From contig JAFMIR010000006.1 of assembly GCA_017853885.1 (NCBI GenBank), positions 1 to 64,000 on the forward strand: DNA of 64,000 nucleotides, in the 5' to 3' direction. The DNA comes from Prosthecobacter sp. (GTDB taxonomy: Bacteria > Verrucomicrobiota > Verrucomicrobiia > Verrucomicrobiales > Verrucomicrobiaceae). The notes beneath the pieces were generated by a model. That model was not told the origin of the DNA. It searched no databases and was given only the letters and a program-made list of their open reading frames with translations. Of the stretch, positions 35,113-44,380 are shown in pieces. Position numbers and translations under genes: made by a program. Numbering within the stretch: position 1 is the stretch's first letter; the number at the start of each line of letters is the position of its first letter.

Positions 35113-36477
35113 TCAGGCTGCCACAACCTCAAAGCCAGCTCGATACGGCTTAGTGATCAGTTGATCAGCCTCTGCCGAGTTGGTGAAGCGAAGATTCGCA
35201 GCATCCCATTCGAGGACAAGCCTGCTTTCTTCCAAGCGGCCGCTGACACTATCGTAGGTGGGACGGCAAATTCGTGTGGCGATGTTTCCAAGTTGGACCG
35301 TCTCAGCGAGCGGCGCGGCATAGTGAAAGCCATCGCTCGTCTTTTTACCCTCAAGGCAAGCGTCAATCCATGTGTGCCAGTGGCTGCGACCTTCCTCCTT
35401 CGGGTACTTAAAACCTGTGAACTTGTCGAACGGATAGAGACGCGGTCCGGCAACATGAGCCAGCACCATGCAGCCGTTTTCACCAATAAAGATGCTTCCG
35501 CTCGAAGGAAGGTCGATGTCACCAGGCATTTGGGCAATTTTGTGGCTAGGCTTTAGTCCACCATCCATCCAAGTGACCTTCAAGGTCTTGCCTGCCGTGT
35601 AAGCAGTGCCTGGAAAAACGTAGTTCACCGTTTCATGAGAAGGCCAGATTTGTTCGTTCACGCCGCTATTCTTCGCCGTGATGCTGATCGGTGCGGTTAA
35701 TTCAAGTGCGGTAAATACCGGATCGAGAATGTGGCATCCGAAATCTCCCAACGCGCCACCACCAAAGTCCTGCCAGTCACGCCAAGAGAAAGGATGATAA
35801 GCCGGCGCGTAGTCACGCATCGGCGCCGCTCCGATCCACAGATCCCAATTCAGGTTCTCGGGAGCCTTCGTAGACGGCGGTGGGGTGAGTAAGCGAGTGC
35901 GTTCATTCCCCGTAACGCCCACCCATGACCAAACTTCCTTCACTTTGCCGATGGCTCCTTCTCGGATAAGTCGAGTCCCCAGACGGTATTCGATGGCAGA
36001 GTGGATCTGGTTGCCCATCTGGGTGGTCACACCGGCCTTTTCCGCCCAAAGTCGCATTTGCCGCGCTTCCCAGACCGTGTGCGCCAGAGGCTTTTGGCAA
36101 TACACATGCTTTTTGCGCTGCATGGCCGCCACGGCCACAGGCGCATGCATGTGATCCGGAATGCCAACCGTGACCGCATCGAAGCCATCTCCCAAGGTAT
36201 TGAACATTTCCCGGTAGTCACTGAAGTGCCTTACACCTGGGTGCGCCTTGTCTGCTTGATCGAAGCGATTGGCATCTACATCGCAAAAGCCAACAAATGT
36301 CACCGCGGCATGCGTGCCGACATTTTTCAAATCGGTGAAGCCCATGCCGTTCACCCCCACACAGGCCACTTGCAACTTGCTGTTTAGATTCTGGCCACGC
36401 ACGAATGCTGGAAAAGCGACAGCCGCAGAGGCAAGTGTGGTATTTTGCAGGAAGGAACGGCGGGGGGTTGTGGTCAT
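35113..36477 (-). CDS. Gfo/Idh/MocA-family oxidoreductase, exported
   Basis: 454 residues with a twin-Arg type leader (TTTPRRSFLQNTTLASAAVAFPAF). The Rossmann domain reads QVACVGVNGMGFTDLKNV, then VGIPDHMHAPVAVAAM, the catalytic KPLAHTVWEARQM (EKP-like lysine) and MGNQIHSAIEYRLG. The C-terminal alpha/beta domain contains HPFSWRDWQDFGGGALGDFG, a block shared by the many PVC Gfo/Idh/MocA paralogues. The likely reaction is NAD(P)-dependent oxidation of a sugar or polyol; export by Tat would carry the folded protein with its cofactor. Convergent with the epimerase. Confidence 0.88.
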   Translation of the reverse strand: MTTTPRRSFLQNTTLASAAVAFPAFVRGQNLNSKLQVACVGVNGMGFTDLKNVGTHAAVTFVGFCDVDANRFDQADKAHPGVRHFSDYREMFNTLGDGFDAVTVGIPDHMHAPVAVAAMQRKKHVYCQKPLAHTVWEARQMRLWAEKAGVTTQMGNQIHSAIEYRLGTRLIREGAIGKVKEVWSWVGVTGNERTRLLTPPPSTKAPENLNWDLWIGAAPMRDYAPAYHPFSWRDWQDFGGGALGDFGCHILDPVFTALELTAPISITAKNSGVNEQIWPSHETVNYVFPGTAYTAGKTLKVTWMDGGLKPSHKIAQMPGDIDLPSSGSIFIGENGCMVLAHVAGPRLYPFDKFTGFKYPKEEGRSHWHTWIDACLEGKKTSDGFHYAAPLAETVQLGNIATRICRPTYDSVSGRLEESRLVLEWDAANLRFTNSAEADQLITKPYRAGFEVVAA

Positions 36478-36577
36478 AGCAGTATTACTACGCATATGAC
36501 GAGGCCTGAATTACACGCTGACTACACAGTCTGCCTCCGATGTAGGCACGGCCGGTTTTGACTCAACTTCGAGCAAA

Positions 36578-38017
36578 TCATGCCGTGCCACGCGGCAGCA
36601 CCAGCACGGCCTTAGTTCCCTTCCCTCCTCCGCCTGGCACCAATTCAATGCTTCCTTTATGCAACGTAGCCGCCTCCTTGACAAAACAAAGCCCCAAGCC
36701 GGTGCTCTTTTTTCCAGTATCCGAACGAGGAAGTGAGTAAAATCGCTCAAAAATACGCTCTCTCGCATAATCCGGCACACCGGGGCCTTCGTCCTCGATT
36801 TCCATCACGACACGATCCGCGAATCGATATGCCTTCACCTTTATCCGACCACCGGAAGGCGAAAAGTCGATGGCGTTTTGTAACAGATTGCTGACAGCAA
36901 GCTCAATCAGCCAGACATCCCCCTCCAAAATGAGATCGCTGGCCATTTGAGATTCCATCTGGAGTTGCCGCGCCTGCGCGAGAACGGTCAAATGATTCCA
37001 CGCCCGCTCAAACACCGCGCCCAGATTCACCGGTTCGCGCTTCAGCAGCGTCTTTTGCTTCTCGAGAGCTGCGAGGCGCAGGAGGCGCTCCAGTAAATCG
37101 CGCAGTCTACCCGCCTCCGCACGAATGTTGCCGAGAAAACGATCGCGCTTTTCCTCCGGCAAGTTTCCCTCCTGCAAAATCTCACTGGCACCCCAAATGG
37201 CTGCCACCGGGCTTTTCAGCTCATGAGTAAGGCTTTGCACATAGCTTTCGACATACTCGCGCCCCTCCAACGCATCGCGCATGTTTTCCAGCGCGGTCGC
37301 CAGTGTCTTCATTTGATGCCCGGGCATGTAAGGCAATGCCGAACGTTCACCGCGGCTGACCGCGAGCGCATGCTGTGTGAGATCTGTGAGAGGCTTCGTG
37401 GCCCACTTGGCTGCGAAAAAAATGCCTGCCAGCATCAGTAGCATTGTGGTGGTCACCGTCCATTTCAGCCAACGCTCCGTCTCCCACACAAAGGCCAACA
37501 CGCCTCGCTGCGGCTTAGCCACGCCAACCATGCCAACGGTTTGTTCATTCACTCGAATAGGCGCTCCGACATACATCAGAACCGAAAGCGGATCATAGGG
37601 ATTGATGCGGCTGCTGCGGGCACCATACTCACCATTCAAGGTGAGCACCACATCCCGCCGGTTTGAGATGGCACCCGGCTTTTTGATGCCAGCCGAGTCA
37701 AACAGCACACGACGCTGTGCATCTGTCACATAGACCTGCATGTCCACCTGCTTCTTGGCTTGGTTGTAGATTTGCGCGTTCAACTCCCGCGCTTGCGCAC
37801 GTTGCACCGCAGTCTTGACTACCGTGGGATTCAGCAAGCCATCCTTAGCCTCCATAGCAAGAATCTCGGCAAGAATATTCGCCATATCCACCATAGGTGC
37901 CTCGGTTGCTTCCATGTATTGCCTTTCCACCCTCTGAATGAGTTGTGAAAACAGCACAAACCAGCCCACACTGGCAACCAGGGCAAATCCAAGCAAAAAA
38001 CGAATGGTGAGACTCAT
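36578..38017 (-). CDS. Sensor histidine kinase, CreC-like, orphan
   Basis: 479 residues. Membrane helices lie at about 8-28 and 184-204, enclosing a periplasmic sensor domain with the CreC-type pattern QVYVTDAQRRVLFDSAG and YVGAPIRVNEQTVGMVGVAKP. A HAMP region follows, then the phosphoacceptor block YVQSLTHELKSPVAAIWGASEIL (His265). The N box is LLQNAIDFSPSGG, the G1 box EIEDEGPGVPDYARERIFERFYSLP and the G2 box KSTGLGLCFVKE. Length and the IFERFYSLPR stretch match CreC, which senses carbon metabolism in enterobacteria. No CreB-like regulator is adjacent. Confidence 0.9.
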   Translation of the reverse strand: MSLTIRFLLGFALVASVGWFVLFSQLIQRVERQYMEATEAPMVDMANILAEILAMEAKDGLLNPTVVKTAVQRAQARELNAQIYNQAKKQVDMQVYVTDAQRRVLFDSAGIKKPGAISNRRDVVLTLNGEYGARSSRINPYDPLSVLMYVGAPIRVNEQTVGMVGVAKPQRGVLAFVWETERWLKWTVTTTMLLMLAGIFFAAKWATKPLTDLTQHALAVSRGERSALPYMPGHQMKTLATALENMRDALEGREYVESYVQSLTHELKSPVAAIWGASEILQEGNLPEEKRDRFLGNIRAEAGRLRDLLERLLRLAALEKQKTLLKREPVNLGAVFERAWNHLTVLAQARQLQMESQMASDLILEGDVWLIELAVSNLLQNAIDFSPSGGRIKVKAYRFADRVVMEIEDEGPGVPDYARERIFERFYSLPRSDTGKKSTGLGLCFVKEAATLHKGSIELVPGGGGKGTKAVLVLPRGTA

Positions 38018-38088
38018 GCAAGCTGCATCATAGGCGTTCCGAACACAGCTTGCCAGCGCACATACACCACTTACCCAACAACTAACTC

Positions 38089-39489
38089 ATGCCCGACTAT
38101 CCCGCTTGGCAACTCGAACACTCTTACTCCCGGCTCCCTAACCTGTTTTTCAATGAGGTGGAACCCACGGCGGTGACCCAACCCGAGCTTCTGGTTTTCA
38201 ACCACGCACTTGCTACGGAACTCGGATTACCTGAAGAGGAGGCAGCTGTTTACACCGGTAACCGACTGCCACCCGGTGCACGACCGATTGCTCAAGCCTA
38301 TGCCGGACACCAATACGCGCACTTCACCGCACTTGGTGATGGTCGCGCCATTCTGCTCGGCGAACAAATCACCCCGATGGGCGAACGTTTCGACATTCAG
38401 CTTAAAGGTCCCGGCCCCACGCCCTTCTCGCGCAGGGGCGATGGACGTGCTGCCTTAGGTCCGATGTTGCGTGAATACCTTATCAGCGAGGCCATGCACG
38501 CGCTCGGCATCCCGACCACTCGCAGTTTGGCCGTTGCAAGCACAGGCGAAAAGGTATGGCGCCAGGACGGTGGCCTGCCAGGGGCGGTTTTGACCCGTGT
38601 GGCTAGCAGTCACATCCGAGTAGGCACCTTTGAATGGGCTGCAGCAAATCGCAATGTCGAAGCACTGAGGGCGCTAGCGGAACACACAAGACGGAGGCAC
38701 TACCCTGAGGTCGAAAACCATCCAGTGGCGCTCTACGAAGCCATTTTGGAACGTCAGGCCACTTTGATCGCCCGTTGGATGCTGACCGGTTTTGTGCATG
38801 GCGTGATGAACACGGACAATATGGCCCTAAGCGGTGAAACCATCGACTATGGCCCCTGTGCCTTCATGGACGCCTATCATCCCGAGACTGTCTTCAGTTC
38901 AATCGATCGCGAAGGACGCTACGCTTATGCGAATCAGCCCCCCATCGCGCAGTGGAATCTCGCGCGGCTTGCCGAGGCCATGCTGCCGCTGTTTCACGAG
39001 AATGAAAAGCAGGCCGTTGAAATCGCCAATGGACTCATTCCGAAGTTTGAAACGCGTTTCAAACACCACTGGCTCAGTGGTATGCGCGCCAAACTCGGCC
39101 TCTTCACAGACGAGACGGATGACATCGGACTCATTGAAGATTTGCTCAATTGGATGCAACAAAGCGCGGCAGATTTCACCAACACTTTCGCCGAACTCAG
39201 CACGGCGCGCTTTGAAGACAGCGAATGGCACCAGCGCTGGCAGGCACGCATCGCCCGCCAGCCACAATCTCGCGAGACCTGCACCGAACTTATGCGCCGC
39301 AGCAATCCGGCCTTCATACCCCGCAACCATAAGGTTGAAGAAGCTCTCGCCGCCGCTCAAGACGGTCGCATGCAACCCTTTCACGATCTCCTCGCCGTCG
39401 TCACCCAGCCATGGGATCACGACAAACACCTGCCCGACTACTCGAAGCCAGGCACACCCGCCGGATATCGCACCTTTTGCGGCACCTGA
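38089..39489 (+). CDS. selO: Protein adenylyltransferase SelO (YdiU family)
   Basis: 466-residue pseudokinase-fold enzyme that transfers AMP from ATP to Ser/Thr/Tyr of target proteins and is linked to redox stress. Blocks seen are YAGHQYAHFTALGDGRAILLGE, DIQLKGPGPTPFSRRGDGRAALG, LREYLISEAMHALGIPTTRS, VASSHIRVGTFEW, GFVHGVMNTDNMALSGETIDYGPCAFMD (metal-binding N and D) and the C-terminal YRTFCGT, whose Cys corresponds to the selenocysteine of eukaryotic SelO. The protein is complete. It is divergent from the histidine kinase. Confidence 0.94.
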   Translation: MPDYPAWQLEHSYSRLPNLFFNEVEPTAVTQPELLVFNHALATELGLPEEEAAVYTGNRLPPGARPIAQAYAGHQYAHFTALGDGRAILLGEQITPMGERFDIQLKGPGPTPFSRRGDGRAALGPMLREYLISEAMHALGIPTTRSLAVASTGEKVWRQDGGLPGAVLTRVASSHIRVGTFEWAAANRNVEALRALAEHTRRRHYPEVENHPVALYEAILERQATLIARWMLTGFVHGVMNTDNMALSGETIDYGPCAFMDAYHPETVFSSIDREGRYAYANQPPIAQWNLARLAEAMLPLFHENEKQAVEIANGLIPKFETRFKHHWLSGMRAKLGLFTDETDDIGLIEDLLNWMQQSAADFTNTFAELSTARFEDSEWHQRWQARIARQPQSRETCTELMRRSNPAFIPRNHKVEEALAAAQDGRMQPFHDLLAVVTQPWDHDKHLPDYSKPGTPAGYRTFCGT

Positions 39490-39496
39490 TCGATCT

Positions 39497-40906
39497 TCAT
39501 TGACCAAACGCAAACAACCGCGTGTCGGTGCGGATGTAGATCACGCCATCGACGATGGCAGGTGAGGCAAAAACCGGCGCTTTTAGATCATTTCTTGCCA
39601 ATACGCTCAGCTTGTCACTTGTCGCATCGAGCACCGAAATCACACCACGCTGAGAGACGACGTAAACGCGGTTTCCCGCCGTCACAGCAGAGGCATAGTA
39701 CTCACCTGATGCTAACTCCAGACGCTCCCCTTGGTAGATTGGGCTGCCACTTTCCACCTCGTAAGCAGACGCAAGACCACCGCCTTTAACGGTAAAGATG
39801 CGCCCGTTCGCAACGACCGGTGTAAAGACATAGGGGAGCTGTTTTTTCTGACTCCAAACCACATGTGTCTTGGTGATGTCGCCGCTGCCACCGGGCTTAA
39901 TCGCGCAGAGCTGATTCTCTGCTTTGGCAAACATTGCCCGCATCACGTTATACTCGTCTTTTGTCACCCGCCCATCCTTGTCGGCGTCGATAATCGTGAA
40001 GCGGTCCCGCAGTGGACCTTCGGGGAATTCTGCTTCGGTCAACAGACCGTTCTTGTCATGGTCCTGCGCAACAAGAAACGTGTCATACGCCTCCATCTCT
40101 ACGCGATCATCCTCATCACCTCCCACATTCCACCCGCAAACGAGGAGCACATCTTCCGTGCCGATGGGACTGGTGTTCGACACGCGCGACATGCCGGCCA
40201 CTGACCAGCGTTGCCTCCCGTCCTTTAGATCGTAACTCCGCGTCCACAGCGATCCGCTCACGACCAATTCCTGCTCCCCGCCATGTTTCCAGATGAACGG
40301 CGTCGAGAAACCCCTTCTGAACTCTTTTCGATCCACCCGCCATACTTCTGCGCCTGTTTTCACATCGAGCGCGATCATGTAACTGCGAACATCCTGATCG
40401 ACGACGAGGATCACTTTTCCCTCCGCGAGGATCGGCGAGGAACTCGTGCCAAACTCCACCACCGGCGCGGGTAACGGCTTTTTCCACTGCTCCTTGCCGT
40501 TCCAATCATAAGCGAGCAGGCCGAAGGATCCGAAGTAAGTGATCAACTTCTCGCCATCCGTGCAGCAGGTCGGCGCGGCCGGACTACCAATGCGATGCGC
40601 CGCTTCAACCTTGGTTGCTGGCACCGCCACACGCCAAAGCTCACGCCCATCGGCTTTATTGAGGCAAAATGTGACCAACTTGCCCTCAGAGAACCCCGTA
40701 AGCGCGATCTTATCATTCCAAACACAAGGTGAAGAATGCCCATGCGGCACTTCAACCTTCCACTTCAGATTCTTCTCCGCTGAAAATGTCACCAGCGGCT
40801 CACCCGTGCCGATGCCAAGACCGCCTTCACCACGGAATTGTGGCCAGTTTGAGGAGGCGAGGCATGTCATACCGAAAAAAAGAAAAAAAGTCGCCAAATG
40901 CTTCAT
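39497..40906 (-). CDS. Exported PQQ-like beta-propeller with inserted EF-hand pair
   Basis: 469 residues with a signal peptide (MKHLATFFLFFGMTCLASS). The propeller opens with NWPQFRGEGGLGIGTG, the usual start in PVC PQQ-like proteins. Blades include DGRELWRVAVPATK and VKTGAEVWRVDRKEF. Between blades, at about residue 278-310, is an EF-hand pair, DHDKNGLLTEAEF and DADKDGRVTKDEY, both with complete DxDxxG calcium loops, so calcium may shape or switch the propeller. The gene is convergent with selO (7 bases) and divergent from the peptidase gene with only 27 bases between starts. The ATG at 40906 is preferred to 40942. Confidence 0.87.
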   Translation of the reverse strand: MKHLATFFLFFGMTCLASSNWPQFRGEGGLGIGTGEPLVTFSAEKNLKWKVEVPHGHSSPCVWNDKIALTGFSEGKLVTFCLNKADGRELWRVAVPATKVEAAHRIGSPAAPTCCTDGEKLITYFGSFGLLAYDWNGKEQWKKPLPAPVVEFGTSSSPILAEGKVILVVDQDVRSYMIALDVKTGAEVWRVDRKEFRRGFSTPFIWKHGGEQELVVSGSLWTRSYDLKDGRQRWSVAGMSRVSNTSPIGTEDVLLVCGWNVGGDEDDRVEMEAYDTFLVAQDHDKNGLLTEAEFPEGPLRDRFTIIDADKDGRVTKDEYNVMRAMFAKAENQLCAIKPGGSGDITKTHVVWSQKKQLPYVFTPVVANGRIFTVKGGGLASAYEVESGSPIYQGERLELASGEYYASAVTAGNRVYVVSQRGVISVLDATSDKLSVLARNDLKAPVFASPAIVDGVIYIRTDTRLFAFGQ

Positions 40907-40933
40907 GACAGCCTTACGGGCCGTTGGATACGG

Positions 40934-42145
40934 ATGCTTCAAAAGTCTCTCGTTCTTCTTTGCCTCGCAATCAGTGCGTTGGCAGAAATCCGGATCTCCA
41001 CCGATTTTGATGGAGGCAACGCTGAGGTTGTGAAGCTTGACCCATCAGCGCTAACCCTTCGCATCATGCCAAAGCTGCACGAGGGCCGGGGCTGGCCTTG
41101 CTGGTGGTATTTCAGGCTTGATGGCCTTACGCCGGGACAGCCATTCAGGCTGGAACTGCAGGCTCAGTCAAAACCGTTTCGAGAAAAGCAATTCCTTGCC
41201 TCGCCTTGGTGCCAGCCAAAGCATGCGTGGCTGAGCAGTGATGGCGAAACATGGTCACCCAGCGATGCAGGCACTCTCAGTGACGACAAGGTGATGACTT
41301 ACATCCTCACGCCGATGACCGATTGTCTTCGGGTGGCGTGGGGACCACCGTTTGTTTCGGCAGATGCGGAAAAACTGCTCGCTGAGCTCGCTGAGAAACT
41401 GCCGGAGTCGAAGCGCTTCATGCTCTCTAAGACACGCGGAGGTCATGCGGTGAATGGCATCAGGATTGGTGATGAAAAAGCTCCACATCAGGTCTGGATC
41501 GGCGCGCGGCATCATGCATGGGAAGCAGGCGGCAGTCAGGTGGGACGTGGATTCATCCGCTGGTATGCCAGCGACGAGGCCAAGGCACTGAGAGCCAAAA
41601 CCTGCCTGCACTACATTCCGATCATGGACGTGGACAACGTAAAACTCGGAGCTGGCGGCAAAGACGCTGAGCCTAGGGACCATAATCGCGACTGGGCTGA
41701 TATCCCCATCTATCCTGAAATTGCCGCAGCACAGCGAATGATCACGGAAATTCATCAAAAGCATGGCTTGGATGTTTACATTGACCTTCACAATCCGGGC
41801 CCGAGCGACCCAATCTTCTTTTTTGGCCCTTTTACCTTTGAGAGAATGACAGGGATCCAGCAGCGCAATTACAGCCGCTGGATGGAACTCGCCGCCACGA
41901 ACATCACCACACCCCGGCCGGTGGAACCCAAATACCGCTTTGCCACTTACGTGAGAACGGAAGAAGAACGCGGCCGCATGAGCAGTGGCTGGGTGCGCAA
42001 TCACGCTGGCGACTTCACCATCTCCGTAACTCTCGAAACAGGCTGGAACAACCCGATGATGTCGATCGAAGGCTACTCGAACATTGGAGCAGGCTTGGGC
42101 CATGCTCTAGCAGCGTATCTCGCGGAAAACCCGAGGCGTAAGTGA
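40934..42145 (+). CDS. Exported M14-family zinc carboxypeptidase (AGBL/CCP-like architecture)
   Basis: 403 residues with a signal peptide (MLQKSLVLLCLAISALA). An N-terminal beta domain (GGNAEVVKLD..., GWPCWWYFRLDGLTPGQ) resembles the NSC domain preceding cytosolic carboxypeptidases. The catalytic domain has ARHHAWEAGG (H-x-x-E zinc motif), DVYIDLHNPG (third His) and VTLETGW (catalytic Glu). The export signal is unusual for this architecture, whose best-known members act on tubulin tails inside eukaryotic cells. The substrate is probably a glutamate-rich or D-amino-acid peptide; this is inference. Confidence 0.83.
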   Translation: MLQKSLVLLCLAISALAEIRISTDFDGGNAEVVKLDPSALTLRIMPKLHEGRGWPCWWYFRLDGLTPGQPFRLELQAQSKPFREKQFLASPWCQPKHAWLSSDGETWSPSDAGTLSDDKVMTYILTPMTDCLRVAWGPPFVSADAEKLLAELAEKLPESKRFMLSKTRGGHAVNGIRIGDEKAPHQVWIGARHHAWEAGGSQVGRGFIRWYASDEAKALRAKTCLHYIPIMDVDNVKLGAGGKDAEPRDHNRDWADIPIYPEIAAAQRMITEIHQKHGLDVYIDLHNPGPSDPIFFFGPFTFERMTGIQQRNYSRWMELAATNITTPRPVEPKYRFATYVRTEEERGRMSSGWVRNHAGDFTISVTLETGWNNPMMSIEGYSNIGAGLGHALAAYLAENPRRK

Positions 42146-42196
42146 TGGCGGATTATTGCTGGAAAAGACTTCACGTCTCGCCCTCTTACTTGGCCC

Positions 42197-44332
42197 ATGA
42201 CTTTTCACCGCTCCATCACGCTTGCCGCTCTCTCTGCAACGTTCGCAGGGGCGCAGACAGCATCCGATCTCGCGAACCCACCGGGTAAGCCGACACTGGA
42301 CCAACTCAAGGAAGCGGCGTTAGACGCGGAAGCACGCCTACCGGCTGCAGCAGCGCCCCAAAAAGGTTACTTTACGATCACTGATGCACAGCGTGAGCGT
42401 CTCACCAAATTTCTGCCTCGCACCTTTTTAAAACTCACACGTCGAGAGCGATTACACATCGTTGTCATCGGTGATGGCATGCTACAGACCACAGTGCCCA
42501 GTGGTGATATCGATCCACTGCTGACAAGTTTTCCAGGTGTTTTCGCCAACCTTCTGGCAAACCAGTTTTACTTCACCGGTGATGTGCGCGTGCTGCGGCC
42601 TAATTCGCCTTATACTGCCAAGAAACGCCCGATGATGGGTCCGGAGATCGTTCTGCAGCCAGTTGCAGCATCGAGCATGGTTCAAGCCATGACCGCGCTG
42701 ATAAGCGAGGGATTCCAAAGCACACCCGATCTCGTTTTGCTGGCGTTGGGATTCGAAGATGGCATCTCCGGCACGCCACTGGGGGACGTCGAAAGCAGTC
42801 TGCGCAGTTTGATTGGCGCAGCTAGGGCGAGGAAAGTCGATGTGTTGGTGGCCGGCCCTATGCTACAGGCAGCAGAACCCGCCGAAGCCAGCCTAGGCCT
42901 CACACGCGGCGTGGCCGGGGTGCTGCGAGAGGTCAGCACCGATGAAAAAGTGTTGTTCTCAGACCTCGGTGATCTCTCGCGCCTCATCGCACCACCTGCG
43001 GAGCTCGCACAGGGTTATCGAAGCTTTCCCGTATTGGTGCGCCAGTATCAGTCACGTCTGATCGCGCAGCCAGATGGCATGATTTCGCCTGCTTCGGCCG
43101 AGCTACACATGACAATGGGAGGCATCTTATTCCAAGATTTGATGGAGGGTTCTCCTGAGATGCCGTGGGCAATTGAAAAAATCACGGGCCAGGCTGGTGA
43201 ACCCGGCCACCCCCATCTCAGCGCCGAAGTTCGCAACAAGAGCAAAACGTCGTTACGCCTCACCGTGCTGCCTCTGCCCACCACTGCAGGCAAGCCACAA
43301 GATGCCAATCCCGAAGTCACAATCCCTCCCGGCGCCAGCCATACGTTCAAGGTTATCTATGCACTGAGCCCTTCCTTCATGGCCAATGAGCTACATGTGC
43401 CTCTGCTCCTTATCTCGGGTAGCACCTCGCGCATTGAGAACCTCAAAGTGACGCTTCTTCCCGCAGGCGTGACGGTAAGCACACGCACGACCTTTAATCA
43501 TGAAGGCATCTTCAATCCCGGGTTTCAAATCATCAATCCAAGCAATCACCCACTCGTGGGCTCATGGAACGTGTCTTTCAACAAGCAGCAGGCCTCCGGT
43601 AAGTTCACCCTTGAGCCGGAGGCACGCGAAACAACTGTTCTAAAACTTGACCTAGGCTTAAAGCCTGACGCACCTCTACGACAAAAAATGCCGCTGAAGC
43701 TTCAACTTGATCTCAACGACCAGAAACACGAATTCACCCGCCAGCTCGAAATGGTTCGCAATCTTGGCCTAAAACAGGCCACCCCCATGCATAGCAGCGA
43801 TGGCAAGGAAAGCACAGTGAAGCTCCAGTTTGATGCCGATGGCCAGAAACTATTCGTGATCTGCGACCTCCACGGTCTCGACCTAGTCGATGCCAATGGG
43901 CATGCATTCGATGCCACGCTGTACCTCGATGCTCGACGTTACGGCCAGCGCCTCACGCCGGGAGCGGTGAACGGCATCCGAATCCATGGCAAGGCGGCCG
44001 ATGGCGATGCTACAGTGGAAAAACTTTCCCCGTGGGCCTTTGGAACAGGCTACGCCGCAGAGTTTGATGAGAAGGAAATCAAGGCCCTGCTCAGCAGCAC
44101 GCCAGATGGTCTACGCCGCCTTACGATTTCCTTGCCCCGCAGTTACCTCTACGATCATGAGTGGGCGCTCAACAATGGCAACAGCCAGCTCGGCGTGAAT
44201 TTCACGCTCCGTGCTGCCGGCCGCTCCCTCTTTCTGACAAGCAGCGAACGCCATCCCGATGATGCAGAGTCACTCACCGTGCTGGAGCTCACAGATAAGC
44301 CCACGCAACGGGCAACCATCAAGGTTGAATGA
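42197..44332 (+). CDS. Exported SGNH-hydrolase-like protein with altered nucleophile site
   Basis: 711 residues with a signal peptide (FHRSITLAALSATFAGAQ). The region at residues about 80-300 looks like an SGNH/GDSL fold: HIVVIGDGMLQT at the block I position, where the catalytic Ser is replaced by Gly, and PDLVLLALGFEDGISG at the later block. The C-terminal ~380 residues are beta-rich with Ig-like or fibronectin-like stretches (for example GKFTLEPEARETTVLKLDLG). Without the nucleophile it is probably a binding protein rather than an esterase. It follows the peptidase gene by 51 bases on the same strand. Confidence 0.72.
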   Translation: MTFHRSITLAALSATFAGAQTASDLANPPGKPTLDQLKEAALDAEARLPAAAAPQKGYFTITDAQRERLTKFLPRTFLKLTRRERLHIVVIGDGMLQTTVPSGDIDPLLTSFPGVFANLLANQFYFTGDVRVLRPNSPYTAKKRPMMGPEIVLQPVAASSMVQAMTALISEGFQSTPDLVLLALGFEDGISGTPLGDVESSLRSLIGAARARKVDVLVAGPMLQAAEPAEASLGLTRGVAGVLREVSTDEKVLFSDLGDLSRLIAPPAELAQGYRSFPVLVRQYQSRLIAQPDGMISPASAELHMTMGGILFQDLMEGSPEMPWAIEKITGQAGEPGHPHLSAEVRNKSKTSLRLTVLPLPTTAGKPQDANPEVTIPPGASHTFKVIYALSPSFMANELHVPLLLISGSTSRIENLKVTLLPAGVTVSTRTTFNHEGIFNPGFQIINPSNHPLVGSWNVSFNKQQASGKFTLEPEARETTVLKLDLGLKPDAPLRQKMPLKLQLDLNDQKHEFTRQLEMVRNLGLKQATPMHSSDGKESTVKLQFDADGQKLFVICDLHGLDLVDANGHAFDATLYLDARRYGQRLTPGAVNGIRIHGKAADGDATVEKLSPWAFGTGYAAEFDEKEIKALLSSTPDGLRRLTISLPRSYLYDHEWALNNGNSQLGVNFTLRAAGRSLFLTSSERHPDDAESLTVLELTDKPTQRATIKVE

Positions 44333-44380
44333 CCTCGTCAAGTCTCTGAGGAGCCATACCCTCGGGAGGGATCTGCGAAC

